A stretch of DNA of 64,000 bases from Karalla daura (GCA_029224185.1 CM055194.1:26044364-26108363), one strand, 5' to 3'; shown: positions 12,071 to 25,951, numbered from the stretch's first letter. A program made the numbers and translations. The notes: generated by a model from the letters alone, not told the origin.

Positions 12071-13152
12071 GTATCAGGTTCTTTTGTGGTGGATTTCTCC
12101 TCCTCGAGGTGGAACAGCAGAGCAGCCGCATGAAACCCACACACCTCTCTGCTGTTTCCACATGACAGACGTTCTTTATGAGCGCTCGGTGTCAGATAAA
12201 TGCTGCGGCCCAGTCATTAGTAATGTCAGATGTGTCGGGGCCATTGTTGCCCCACACATTGCTAAAACAGATTCTTCTTCACATGAATCTTTTCAAACAA
12301 AAGCTGTTTTTTTCTGGCTGCATTTTTAAACGAGCTGGAGCTGCAGACAGGGTTCACACTCAGGTCACAACACTTAAAAAACATTTAGATGAATCCGGAA
12401 CATGGCAACTACATGGAATAATGCACAAATGATTCAATCCCAAATTAGAATTCTAATCAAATCACTGAATTAATCATACGTATAAATCACAGGCTTATGT
12501 TGAATTTCAACATCTTTTTGCATTTGGTTTCGTAATAGAAACCAGGCTCTTGTGTTTCTCTGCAGGCGCAAAAGCTATTAGAGAGATGGAGAAATAGTGT
12601 ATTCCATCCGTTTTGCCAAAGAAAGCTCAGACATTCAGATAAATGTCCTCACAAACCAAAACACATGTTTTCAATCTTAGAGGAAATATGAATAGATTCA
12701 ACTCCCAAGGTAACAACAGAACAAATGTGTTGCCACACAGCGCAGCCTGCTTTTGTTATTTAGGAATGGAAGCTGATAACATAAGCTATTAAAAATGGAA
12801 CTAAATGTGCTGGTCAGTCCTCAAGGTTTCAGGCCTGAAAGCAGTCGAGCATATTGTGGTGACAAACCTGGAGAGACATTTAAATGATGCTCGTCCGCGT
12901 CCATCCATCACAGCCCGCTGCACCAAGGCCGCTGCGGAGCAGGTTAAAAGCTGCGCTCCGTGTTTATTTGTTTCCTCGCTCACATTAAGTAGCAGAGCGG
13001 AGGTGAGAGACGCTGAGACGGAGCTTCACATCTGTCTCAGCTCCACGTGACTCTCATGGAATGTGAACCGGGTTTCACTGTTTTGGAGGTTTGAGGTTCA
13101 GGAGAAAAGGAGACACAGACATGTTTATTCCTTGACAGAGAAGATGATAAAA

Positions 13153-13153
<1 letters not shown>

Positions 13154-13208
<55 letters not shown>
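13154..13208. repeat. (CA)n microsatellite
   Basis: Perfect CA repeat. Confidence 0.96.
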
Positions 13209-13212
<4 letters not shown>

Positions 13213-13519
13213 CTTTAAGAACTCATCAGGAATTACGTTTCCACTGCACTGCATCTTCAGGTCCAAAACCTCCAACTGAACAAGTCGCCACACGATACAT
13301 TAACCACTGCTTAAAAATCACAGTGTGTTAATTACATCCTGATGTTTTATGACTATGACCTTTAAACACTAAACCAATCAATCAATACAAGAGGGAGGAA
13401 GCCTATTGGGAATATTTAGATCCACAGATTCTGAAAGTAGGGCACTATTTATCCAAACACAATCATTAATAGTCGGACACTCAACCCAAATACATTTTCT
13501 GCATATTTTCCACATTATT

Positions 13520-13612
13520 CTCTCTCTATCTCACTCTGTCTCTCTCTCTCTGTCTCTCTCTCTGTCTCACTCTGTCTCTCTCTCTGTCTCTCTCTCTCTC
13601 TGTCTTACTCTG

Positions 13613-13665
<53 letters not shown>

Positions 13666-13760
13666 GTCTCTCTCTCTGTCTCTCTCTCTCTCTGTCTCAC
13701 TCTGTCTCTCTCTCTGTCTCTCTGTCTCTCTGTCTCTCTGTCTCTCTCTCTCTCTCTCTG
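13520..13760. repeat. (CT)n-rich tract, ~240 bp
   Basis: TCTCTC with regularly spaced GTCTC and CACTCTG interruptions, a polypyrimidine stretch able to form triplex DNA. Confidence 0.93.
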
Positions 13761-13822
13761 TCCAGTGCTCACATGCAATTCATTAACAAGAGATGTCACA
13801 AAGGGAACAAAGGAACAAACAC

Positions 13823-14039
<217 letters not shown>

Positions 14040-14560
14040 AAAGTTACGGCCAGGCGGTTAGAGGTTAACATATAGTTTACAGTGTTGAATTCCAGGAAAC
14101 ACACAGCACTTTAACATTTTTAGAAATTAAACTTTTCACTCCATGTTGTTCTTTGAGGGACAGAAGTGGACGTCTGGACGTTTCTCACTCAACATCACAT
14201 TAACTAGATAACTGAATAACCAAGGCTGGACAGACTCAGTCTCAGCTGCTTCTGGGAACCTGGCAGTGCTGCTTCACGCTTCTACTACAAGTGTGATGGT
14301 AGAGCGACGTCAGAAATGACAGGACTGTGACCTTTCACCTCGTCATCAGCATGTTTGCAAAAAGCTGCAGCTGAGCATGTACCTGGAGCAGGAAGGTGAA
14401 CAGCTCTGACAGATTCATGGATTTGTTAGCTAAACTCAGTGTTAGTTAGCTCTAACTAGCTGTTATCTGCGTATTGACAAACGTTACTGTGAGAGGGGGC
14501 GCAGCCAACACGACGCTCCACTACAGTCTATTAACTTATTGAGATTAAAAGGCTGAAGAC

Positions 14561-14660
14561 ACCCCCCCAAACACCCCCCGACCCCCCACCCCCACCCCCA
14601 CCCACACACACACACACACACACACCCACACACACACCCACACACACACACACACACACA
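14561..14660. repeat. C-rich plus (CA)n compound repeat
   Basis: C7-A3-CAC6-G blocks grade into ACCCCC and then CA repeats with CCC interruptions. Confidence 0.9.
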
Positions 14661-14737
14661 CCTCCAAGCAGAAAGGTGATTGATGAGCGGCATCAGGACG
14701 CTGGGAGTCTCTGCTCTCATTAGACCCCTGGTGCATC

Positions 14738-14738
<1 letters not shown>

Positions 14739-14780
<42 letters not shown>
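14739..14780. repeat. (CA)n microsatellite
   Basis: Perfect CA repeat. Confidence 0.95.
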
Positions 14781-14784
<4 letters not shown>

Positions 14785-15339
14785 TGGGAGAACAGGACAC
14801 ATCCAACTTCTGAGAAGAAAAGAACTCACACTAAAATATTTACCTCGTACATTAATCTCTGGGAAATTAATTTGCCATTATACTTTCTGCCTCTCTGGGT
14901 TTTCCAACACTTCGACGTGTGGTTTCCACTCCCTGCTCTCCACGCTCTGCAAGCTTCCTCTCCTGGTGGGAAGTTAATATCCCTGAGGGGGCAGTGTTTG
15001 GAGATCCTCTGGGGGGGTTATATGTGTGAACTTCCCTAAATCAGACGGGCTCAGTTGTATCAAGTGCAGCACATTATTATATCAGCAGACTGAGTGGGGT
15101 CTGTTCTGCTCACTAAATAACCTCATTGTCTCCAAGACAATAACCAAGATAAAGCTGGCAGCATCGTGTTCATCTGCAGACGCAAACAACATGCCTTCCA
15201 TCCAACCATCGTTAAAATCATCACATAAAAGCTCTGTCAGCTGCTTTAGCAACACGCGCTACGGAGTCATGCAACACACATCAGTGTGTGCTCCTTGTGG
15301 CCTGAGATGTTTGTCACTGAAGGAGACTGAGGCTAGCTG

Positions 15340-15415
15340 GATGGAGCGGTCCTCTGTTCTCTGGTAACATAGAAGCTATGAGCTCTGGTTCCATCAGAGC
15401 TCGTAGCTTTAAGCA
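15340..15415 (-). repeat. Dispersed repeat family 1, 3' part
   Basis: On the minus strand, GATGGAACCAGAGCTCATAG and CTTCTATGTTACCAGAGAAC match the 3' part of the copy at 31625. Confidence 0.65.
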
Positions 15416-16984
15416 CATGAGTGTCTGTGGGTAGGAAAGACAGAATTCATTGTGTGAAACAGAGAGAGAGAGAAACAGAGACGGGGGGGGGGTCTGTGAA
15501 GGGTGGGGCTCTGGTCATCTGCCATGGGATAAGATATCCTGACAAGGCAATCAGAGAGAAACAAATTCTGCAGCCACGCGGGTTCAACTCTCTCGTTCTT
15601 CACCCTGATGAGCTTTTGAAAAATGGAGTGTGGTTGAAATTGGTTTTGTATGAGAGGCTTCAGATCTGTCTCTCGTCAGGATTATTGCCACCTGTCTTCA
15701 TTGGCTGCAAAGGTCTGTTAATGAATCTGCGGCTGCTGCTCGGTGGCCGGAGAGGACGACGTCCCCGGCTCCAAACAAACAGCGCGTCCTGCAGGACCAG
15801 GCTGCTGCATCACTCCTTATCAGAACCATTAACATACTACATCATGTCCTTCCTTTCTAATTTCATGAGTGAAGCTCTTTAATTGGATATTTAATTTAAT
15901 TTAGTTAATGAAAGTCCTGGGAAATGTTGTTTGAGGGACAGCGATATCTGTTGTGATCAATGGAGCTGCAAATAGAGCTCTCCAGAGATGCTCCCTCACT
16001 GCCTCCTGACACTGGATCAGCCTCATGCAGAATCTTCATAAATATAAAAATGCTGCAGAAATGACTGCTTGCTAATGTGGAGACGCAGGCGGAGCTGCAC
16101 GGTGGAACGTGTCGGCTGGTATCAGTAAATGAAGTGGAAGCGTGCAGTTAAGAGCAGCAGCATGTGATCCAGCATTGATTAATTGGACATGGATAGATTA
16201 ATATGCCACTGGATACTCATGCCAAGCTCATCAGAGTAAAAGTGTTATCACACAGCCATCAGCTGTGCTGCTATAAATGAGCAGAGGGATTGACTTGGCT
16301 GGGAAACAGAGCGGAGACGTGCAGGGCTCCACCAGGTGCGTCCAGCGTGAACACATGAGGAGGATGTGTTCTGCTGCGTGACGCCATGAAGGCCTGGCCC
16401 TCAAACACTCTCACCCTCGGTCTGCTCTCTGCCTGGACGTTGGTTCTGTTTCTGTTCAGTCCCGTTCATTTTTCTTTTCAGATCCCTAACAATGTTATCT
16501 CTCCAGATGATGCACACACATTCACCTCTGTCTGCTGCACCTCAAACAGGAAGGTTTTCAAGGTGTGATCTGACCTGATATCACTGCTTCACGTCAGGAA
16601 ACAGCTCGGATGCTCTCTCTAGTCACTCACTCTCTCTCGCTCTAGTCACTATATTGCAAATTAAAAACAAAAACCAAAACCGAAACTCTGAGTGTGTAAG
16701 GGTAAACAACATAAAACAGGAAAATATAAAATACAACACATGTATATCTCAGGGCAGATGCTGTTTGATCCTCCATGTTTGTTCGACTCTAAAGTTTGAT
16801 GCGTTCAGGCTTCGATACGTCATCAGGCATAAAGTGAAGAAAGAAATAAGGAAAGAAAGCTTTTCAAGGTTGGTAATGATGTCAAAATGTAACAGTGTGT
16901 CCCCAGCTTCAGCTTTGTTCTATCTGATTACTTTGTGCTGGACCAAATGAGACGTATGTAATTACTAGTGCTATTCTTAGTGAG

Positions 16985-17225
16985 TGGCTGAATGAAGGGG
17001 CGGCCACAGGCAGGTTCCCAACAGCAAGGGTGAAGAGAGCATCAGCAGCCCTGGGAGGAGCTGGAGGAGCTGCTGGAGGAGCTGGGCTCAGTGAGGAGGC
17101 GCCTCCTGCAGGAGGCGCAGAGCCTGCCCAGAGCCCCCCACACGGTGGCTGGGCCGGCCTGCGAGGCCGTGCAGGTGCAGCCAGGTTCCTGCACGCTCTG
17201 CAGCGCTGCACAAGTCTGAACAAAG
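16985..17225. other. GC-rich block with open frames on both strands, possible exon
   Basis: A sharply GC-rich island in AT-rich surroundings. On the plus strand one frame starting PWEELEELLEELGSV and closing at a TGA at 17218 reads like a coiled coil. On the minus strand an acceptor-like TTTCTTTGTTCAG leads into a Cys- and Ser-rich frame. Neither has a clear splice partner and I do not recognise a family. GGAGCT repeats explain part of the openness. Confidence 0.2.
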
Positions 17226-19021
17226 AAAATCAGCAGATAGTTCATTACACGTTTCCCGCTGAACGCGCGCCACCCTCCTCTTAATCAACAGCACTTTTAC
17301 ATATGTTTGATTAAAGCAAAAATGAGCTGTTGTTTCTCCAAGGACACGGTTTCATGTGCAGAACAGTTCTTCATTCAGCAGATGCTTGTGCACAGAGCAG
17401 AGTGGACGCCGCCCACAGGTATAATCAACCAGAAAATTAATAACCATTCTGCAGGACTACAATAAATCATTACGCTTTGGACAATTAATAATGGAGGCGA
17501 AGCTCGGGACGTCTGATTACAATAGTTATGATGCATATCATCAAGGTTTAAATTTAACACTGCACAATGGAATTTCAGAGCCCAATACACATTAGTGATG
17601 TTTAAAGTTGGCAGCGGGGCGTGTGAGGTGGATGCATCTCCATCAACACTCTGACCAAACTGCCATTAGAAAAATCACAGTGCAGGACTTTTCCTCCTCA
17701 ACGAGTGATTAAAGGAAGAAAGTTATAACAAAATGCTTTGGAGTGTTTCATCTGACTCTTTCTGCAGGTGTGAGCACATTAGGTTTGGAGAACTGAACTC
17801 TGTCAGTCCACCTGGAAAGAGAGAAACTGAGTACAGTTCACGTTAGTGTGAATCCTGGAGTTTGGCTGTGTGCACATTGTTCTCCAGGCTCAGTTGGAAC
17901 AAACCTGGCGGACGTGGATCCAGGAATAAATGACTCCTGTTGTCTGATCCAACACCAAGAGACACCCTGTTGTTTATCGGTTGTAAATCTTTTAAAATAG
18001 ATGTTTTGCTCTTCAGTGTGGTAGAACCTAATATCTCTCATTAATATTGCTTGGTTATTTTCTTTCGTTTTGTCACTGTGTCACTATTTTTGTTCCATAA
18101 AGTTTGACGTCATCATGTTTGTTGATGATATTGTTGTTTACATGTCATTAACTGAACAAGTGAACTAAAAGCTTTGTTTGCTCAAACAGAGAAAATCAAT
18201 CATATTTTATTCAACTTAGAACTAAAAGGGTCAAATTGAGACAAAAAGTTGAAAAAATGACAATTTAATATAGATAACTGGTGGTAATGTGCTGTTACTG
18301 ACGTTACTGGTAACTACACAAGTCAAACAGAACTTCTCCCAGAGCTGAGCAGTGAACAGGTGAAAGTGCTTCTCTGTGGGTAGTGGAACGTCATCCTCTC
18401 AGGTATGAGGATGTGCTCAGCTACTTTTGTCATGTCGTCATAACTCAGGTTTGTAGAAACTGTTCTGAGGTGAAGTCAAAGCGGAGGCAGAGTAAACAGC
18501 AGCTGAGAGCTCCGTCCCCTCGGCTGGAGGTGGAGGAGGATCAGGGAGACGCACTTGGCCCGGCCTGACTCACACTCTGGAAGCAGAGTAATCTCCAGGC
18601 ACTTTCACTTAGGAGGCAGCTTGATGATCCAGGCCTGTGATTTATTCATCTTAGACACGTTGCGAGGCTGTAAGAATTTGTCAAGTTAGAATCCTAATTA
18701 AAACTGTTAATCACAGATTCCTGTTTGTTCAGCACTCGAGTGAAATGAAAAATGTGATCAAATTATTCATCGCTCCCTTTCAGACAGGTAAGGCAGCACA
18801 GCCCCCAGCCTCACCGCCGCTAAGGGCTTTTTCTTCTTCTGCTTCTCTGGGGGTAGATGAAGGCAGATGAAGGCCCCGACTTTTTAAATCATTTGGTACG
18901 CGTACAAAATTTAAGACGACATTAAGAATTTCACCATTTTATCAGGCTGCGTTTATCTATTTATGTAGAGCTGCACAAGTTTAGACTTCCATGGTCAGAA
19001 CAGCTCATAGCAAGAGAAACA

Positions 19022-20224
19022 GATGGATGGATGGATGGATGGATGGATGGATGGATGAGTGGATGGATGGATGGATGGATGTATGGATGGATGAGTGGAT
19101 GGATGGATGGATGGATGGATGAGTGGATGGGTGGATGGATGAGTGGATGAGTGGATGGATGGATGGATGGATGGATGGATGAGTGGATGGGTGGATGGAT
19201 GAGTGGATGGATGGATGGATGAGTGGATGGATGGATGGATGGATGGATGGATGAGTGGATGGATGGATGGATGAGTGGATGGATGGATGGATGGATGGAT
19301 GTATGGATGGATGAGTGGATGGGTGGATGGATGAGTGGATGAGTGGATGGATGGATGGATGGATGGATGGATGAGTGGATGAGTGGATGGATGGATGGAT
19401 GGATGGATGGATGGATGATGGATGGATGAGTGGATGGATGGATGGATGGATGGATGGATGGATGAGTGGATGGGTGGATGGATGAGTGGATGAGTGGATG
19501 GGTGGATGGATGGATGTATGGATGGATGAGTGGATGGGTGGATGGATGAGTGGATGAGTGGATGGGTGGATGGATGAGTGGATGAGTGGATGAGTGGATG
19601 GATGGATGGATGGATGGATGGATGGATGGATGGATGGATGGATGGATGGATGAGTGGATGGATGGATGGATGAGTGGATGGATGGATGGATGGATGGATG
19701 TATGGATGGATGAGTGGATGGGTGGATGGATGAGTGGATGAGTGGATGGATGGATGGATGGATGGATGAGTGGATGAGTGGATGAGTGGATGGATGGATG
19801 GATGGATGGATGGATGGATGGATGGATGGATGGATGAGTGGATGGATGGATGGATGGATGGATGGATGGATGAGTGGATGGGTGGATGGATGAGTGGATG
19901 AGTGGATGGGTGGATGGATGGATGTATGGATGGATGAGTGGATGGGTGGATGGATGAGTGGATGGGTGGATGGATGAGTGGATGAGTGGATGAGTGGATG
20001 GATGGATGGATGGATGGATGGATGGATGGATGGATGGATGGATGAGTGGATGGATGGATGAGTGGATGGATGGATGGATGGATGGATGGATGGATGGATG
20101 GATGGATGAGTAGATGAGTGGATGGATGGATGAGTGGATGGATGGATGGATGGATGGATGGATGGATGGATGGATAGATGGATGGATGGGTGGATGAGTG
20201 GATGAGTGGATGAGTGGATGATTG
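19022..20224. repeat. 1.2-kb (GGAT)n array with higher-order structure
   Basis: GGAT tetramers with GAGT, GGGT and GTAT variants. The variant string around GTATGGATGGATGAGTGGAT occurs at 19301 and again at 19700, and a related one at 19516 and 19924, giving a roughly 400-bp higher-order period. Its minus-strand open frames of about 450 codons (His-Pro-Ser-Ile repeats) are artefacts of the repeat. Confidence 0.95.

Positions 20225-20323
<99 letters not shown>
20225..20323. repeat. (GATA)n array, ~25 copies
   Basis: Perfect GATA directly joined to the GGAT array, ending in GATCTATC. Confidence 0.97.
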
Positions 20324-21350
20324 CTATCACGACCTGACACCTGCCTGTTTCACCATAGAAACAGAGCATGTAGAGCTGAGGATGGCGGTTCGTGTCCGGC
20401 AGGGCCCCTGGGGCCCCGTGCTGCTGCTGATAAGGAGCAGAGCATTACGTCAGGACGCGTCTGCAGCAGAAGCTGCAGGCTCCAGTGAAACTATGAGACG
20501 GCTCAGACTGACAGATCCAGGGTGAGTGCTGGGCACAGCTCAGTGCAGATAGAAGCAGCGAGACGTGAAACCAAATCCTCTGACCTCACGCTGTTTGACA
20601 GAGCAGCAGCAGGTTCACCTCTCCACAGTAAAGGCTTGTTTCAGCCACATGTTACGGGCGGAGCAGCTTCAGCCCCTCGTAGCTCAGGGAGGCTGCGAGG
20701 ACAGCACAACATTCTGTTCTCACTCAGCTTTCGTACAAAAGAAGCTCCAAAATCTCATAGTCCAAATTTCACCTCCAAATTTCATAGTATTTCTTACAAA
20801 TGTTTTGTCACAGCGCCCTGGTCATGTGACCGGTGCGCTCAGCGCTGGTTACTGACCAATATCATTTACATTATCTGCATTATGACTTTGAAAAATCACC
20901 AAAGCCTAGAGTGAAAGCTTATAAGCAATTCATATAGAAAAATGTTGACAAAAAAACAGACAAATCAACCCGTGCACGGACATCAGCCTGAAGGAATCCA
21001 TCATGGTGGACGTGTAACCATGACATACATGTTCATTTAGTGAGAAATAGCACGCTAGTAAACATGAACACATGCTGTTTGTAGTGCTAGTTTAGTGGAG
21101 ATTCCTGCGCCTCTGCTCTGAGAATGAGTAAATGTAGAGGTTCGTCAACAAATAGCACAACTTTATTTGTATATGTGTCCGTGACAAACAGTGAAACAGA
21201 GAGCTTCTCCATGAGGATCTAGAGCTCATAGACACTCACTGAAAATGATAATGGACATAGATGTTGACTGGGGACTGATCCCAGACACAACACATGCATG
21301 GGGAGAATTTCATCAGTCAGATGGAGCAAACTAAGTTAGAACCGGAGAGT

Positions 21351-21893
21351 GTAGCAACCATGGATGTATAATGAGAACTGGATAGGGTGCCGGCCGATTT
21401 CCTCCAGTGGCCAACCCTGGTATTGCAACAGAAATCCCATTGGGCTCAAAAAGTTTTTTCCCCATAGACGGCAATAGTAAAAGAGACGGCTGTAAAACTG
21501 TTGACAGGACGCCCTCAGCTGCAGACATAGATCATTACTGATCTCTGCATTACATAGTTTTAATTCATGGACTTTTCATTTATCAAAAAAAATTTGAATG
21601 GGAGAAAAGTCACTAAAAAGTTTCACAGCACAGTGTAACGTCACAGCAGTTCACATGCACTCTCAAAGCGCATGCGTGTCGTCTCGCTGCGCTTTCTCCC
21701 CGTGCTTCTCCTGAACGCGGATTGGTTCATGGTCCCGTGTTGCTGATGGTAGTGACTCTACTAGCTCTAGCTCTACTCTTTACTTGATATTCTTTACAAG
21801 TCGTATGCGCCAGTGAGCAGGGTTACATAGGAATGAATGGGCCGCCATGTTTGGTCCGGTATCCAGTTATTATTATACATCCATGGTAGCTAC
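21351..21893. mobile_element. MITE-like element with 34-bp terminal inverted repeats
   Basis: GTAGCAACCATGGATGTATA at 21351, continuing to 21384, is the inverse of 21860-21893 with 31 of 34 bases matching. Related AAGTTAGA sequence lies outside both repeats, so the true ends may extend to about 21330 and 21935. The 475-bp interior has no transposase frame, which suggests a non-autonomous DNA element. Superfamily not assigned. Confidence 0.6.
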
Positions 21894-22854
21894 TGGAGCG
21901 TTCGGTTGCTATGGACGCTCTAACTTTCGGTTCCGGTTAGCCCCGTCTGATGGTGACACAGAGAGAGCGCCATCTACTGGACAGGAGCTGCCATGTCACC
22001 CTTGGCCTGTGGCAGTTGTCATGTTTGTGGCCATCTCAGACACTTCCAGAGGTAGTAGGAGACTGAAACCGCATGCTGGATGTTCTTGACGTCCGGATGA
22101 ATGTTGTAAAATTTTAGCCTCTTAGCTCAAAGTGTTGAGGAGATATTAAAGAAATAACATTTAAGGGTCATATTCACAAATCAGGTGCTCTATAAGCTAT
22201 AGCCAACTAGACCATCAGATTCTGGAGGAGATCCCAGAGCAGATCTCTTTCTAAAGGTGCTGTGAATCTGAGGATTTAGTGTGTTGAAGGGGGCCTGGAC
22301 GAGCAGATATGTGTTGTTTGGTCCTCATCGCAGCCAGACTTTTTGAAGGGTGGGGCTTTGAACATTCACCATTTCCCACCTCTGAGGGCTCGCCACGGTC
22401 ACAAAAATTGACCGAATGGCCTGAAACTCAATCTGCAGACCCCATGGGGGACCTGGAACAGACCTCCTGAGCCCCGCCTCCATAGACCCTTGGGGAAGCA
22501 AGGTTGCTCTAGGAAGGCGCTATCAACATGGAGGCAGCAAATCCTAATGCAAGACTTCTGACAAGCAACATAGTCAAAAACCAGGTGGAAACTTCAAGGG
22601 GAAGGTATTTCTCTCTCCCCTCCTCCCTTCTGACTCAGGCACATGAGCACTACAAAACAAAATGGTGGAGCACATGAGTGTGTATTGCAAATTAAATTGT
22701 AATTTCATTTCCAGGTAAGGCTTTCATCAGGGTTAAGAAAACCTCTTTCTGGAAATGTGTTTCACCATGTATGTTTATTTATGTGACAATGTACGTCATC
22801 AATCATAAACACTCATTAGTACTAGTGTAAGACTGGACACTGCATAGTCGGCTT

Positions 22855-23045
22855 GTCATGTGCGGCGCAGCTATGACATCATATAAAAGTGCGGCGCGGT
22901 GGCTGCTGGGAGTTGGAGTTGTGTCAGAGGAAAAGCGTGAAACAAACGGTGGAGCGGACACCGACACAGTGTCTGTTCCTGAGTTTCTGTCATAAGTTCC
23001 AGGAGCCAGAAACCTTTGATGCTACATCAGCTTAGTGGCGACCCT
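22855..23045 (+). mobile_element. Possible solo-LTR-like fragment
   Basis: ATGACATCATATAAAAGTGC supplies a CRE-like site and TATA box. About 160 bp later TGGCGACCCTG resembles the start of a tRNA-Arg primer-binding site. There is no gag or pol frame nearby and no second LTR was found, so this is weak. Confidence 0.2.
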
Positions 23046-23212
23046 GTCTGTCTGCGGTGACGCTCCCAGAGCAGACCAGAGCACTCCAGTAGTCTCTGTC
23101 AGCCTCCCACCACATCACCAGTGGCAAACAGGAGTAACGCTGTGGTCCGTGAATACCTTTATCTTGCTGGTCAACTGCTAGAGGAATAAGAATAAGATAC
23201 AGTGAGACGTGT

Positions 23213-23213
23213 C

Positions 23214-23268
<55 letters not shown>

Positions 23269-23281
23269 TAGACAGATAGAC

Positions 23282-23339
<58 letters not shown>

Positions 23340-23343
23340 GTAG

Positions 23344-23375
<32 letters not shown>

Positions 23376-23438
23376 ACAGACTGACAGATAGACAGACAGT
23401 CAGATAGATGGATGGACGGACGGACGGACGGACAGACA

Positions 23439-23534
<96 letters not shown>

Positions 23535-23540
23535 CAGTCA
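23213..23540. repeat. Compound (GACA)n/(GATA)n array
   Basis: GACA, GATA, GGAC and GATG tetramers in blocks over about 330 bp. Confidence 0.96.
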
Positions 23541-23999
23541 TTCTAAATGTCTATGTGACATATGTCCATGTGGTTTGACGTGTCTGTCCCTTGACTCGTC
23601 TCCGACCTTCAGGCCTGAGCAGCCTCGTCGTCTCGACCTCGGCGATGGGAGCGATCTGGCGCCAGGCGTCCGTGGCGGAGCCGCCTCTGACATTTGGAGA
23701 TAAGAGTTGCAGAGATTCTGAACAAAGCGTCTAATTGTTGGAATGATTGTCGGAGCGAGGTGTGAGAGCAGCTGTCACTCCGGCCTCGGGTCCTCAGGTG
23801 TTCGCTGGAGCGCGAGGCAGCGCGGGCCTCTCTGAAAGCCGTCCACGCGGGTGACCTTTACTTCATTCAGACTGTGTACAAATGAGTCGTGCAGCGCCCA
23901 CTCAGGCCTGCGAGAGCAAAGTCGGAGGGAGATTGCAGCTACTTTGGGTTTGGGCACAGTGGCATTATCTACTCACAGCCTTTAATGACTTCCCGCCGA

Positions 24000-24300
24000 G
24001 AGGAGCCGCGGTGAGCCTCGCTCTAAGAATAGCATTAGACACAAGGTTATCTGGGCATTACACTCACTGTAACATGCAATTAACTCTACTCCTCCATTTT
24101 CATTACACAATTATTCATTAATGTCAATTTAATTTTATGCATTGTTCTACATGACCACAGCCTGATTACGGGGCCCCTGCACTCCAATATCCCGAGTTAA
24201 CTGGTGCCAGCTTCACTCGCAGGCCGGCTAATTGCAATTTAGCCCGAGACAGCACCTCCCTCTTTAGGCTGCCCTTAATGGAGCAACTGATTCACAGACA
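24000..24300. promoter_or_regulatory. Candidate conserved non-coding block
   Basis: Repeat-free sequence with ATTATTCATTAATG and GGCTAATTGCAATTTAGC sites and no open frame of note. Regulatory role is inferred only. Confidence 0.22.
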
Positions 24301-25951
24301 GGTAACGATTGGAAAGACAAAGTGCTTCTCTCTCTGAATGGAAAACAAATGCTCTGCTGCAAAGCTGTTTTCTTTGTGATAGCACCGAGCGCTGCCCTTT
24401 GTATTCAGAGAGGGACCAGAGGTAATACGTTTCCTTAAATCCTATTTGTCTTCCAATCCTGCGTCCATATAGAAATAAGGAGCCCATTAAATCACACAGG
24501 AACGTCTATACTGAGGCCACAGCGGAACCCAGCTTATGGACAGATAACAATTTGCATCCGTGCGACCAGATTAAACTTCATGGGTTTCTCATAAAAACAA
24601 ACTATTCTACGAATGTTCAAGATAAGGACAGGGGCAAACTTCTGGTTCGTTCTTTTCTCTGCAAAGTGAAAAGATTCCTCCCAAATGACACATGCATCAC
24701 CTGCATCTCATGAATTTCTTGTACTGGCGCTGCAGAAAAATATGTCAGAGCAATGTCAGAAAAATGTGACGTTACACAAACTGCCACTAACACTGGAGGG
24801 CTGATAAAGAAGGAGCTTCACACGTGATCTGATGTTTTCTCTGGTCTGATCTCAGGTCTGATCGTAGTCTGTGACCAGAGCCTCTCTCTCTCTGCACCAC
24901 AATCAACCCGGATCATGGAAACCATATATTCCAGTTCCCAAACAGGCGCCTTGAGTAGCACACGTGCTTGTGCTCAGAGCGAGGTGTTTATGGACGTGTG
25001 AATGCTGCGTTAATGGATGAGATCACACTCGTTCATCTGGTGCTGAGAGAGGAAAGAAAAGAAGACGTAGACATAGAGTCTACGTCACTCTGCGTCTCTG
25101 GTCAGAAACACACTGTAGCTGCATCTCAGCATCTGACATTTCCACATAAACCAGGATGGGATGACGTTTAAGAGCCTGCTGAACATCTTTGGAGGGAACT
25201 TTACTTGCAACATCCACGGAGATCCACCAGGCCTGGCTCCAGAAAACAATCATCAAGCATCATTTTTAATCATGAAATACTCACTCTTTTCTTTGCGACT
25301 CACACCAGCTTCAGCAGTTTAAGTTCTTCATGCCAGCGTGTAATCTGGTGGTCAATTTACAAATAATCCCATGGTTGATAAGATATTAGATCCTAAAGAA
25401 ATGAATGAATATGGACGTTGACAGAGACCCTCACCGAAGAGAGAGCCAGTCACATTAATCATGGATCAATACAGTGATCGGCTGCAGCCTCGCTCAAACC
25501 CAACCTGCAGTTTCACCTCAAAAGTGTTGGATCAGCACACTGTGTTCATACGGCCGGGTTGTTCTCTAAGTCCAGTATGGATCGTATGGATCAGAGGGTG
25601 TGTTGAAGATGACGGAGGGGAGAAGTTGTATCCGTCCCTCACTGCTCTGCACCCCCACCCTCTCTGAGCCGCTCCAGCGTCCAGATGGTGGCGCTCTGCC
25701 AGCCAGACGTCACGGAGGGGAGGAGGGAGCAGACACTGACGATGGGTTTTGTTCTCGGTTCCTTTTAAGGAGACACTGACTGCCGCACCCTCCCTCCAAA
25801 CTTAGGACATCTGTGGGAAGTGTTGTGTGATTAAACTGCACATCTGAGAGTGGCCTTTAATTGTGATTAGCTGGAGGCACCTGTGCAATAATCATGGTTT
25901 AATCAGCATGTTGGTCTGAGACACCTGTCAGGTGGACGGATCCTCTTGGCA

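Noticed and set aside
18961..20369. Minus-strand frames of about 450 codons rich in His-Pro-Ser-Ile
   Set aside because: They are translations of the GGAT/GATA array; several frames are open at once because the tetramers lack stops.
21847..22089. 80-codon plus frame at the right end of the MITE-like element
   Set aside because: Starts inside the terminal inverted repeat and has no domain; chance frame.
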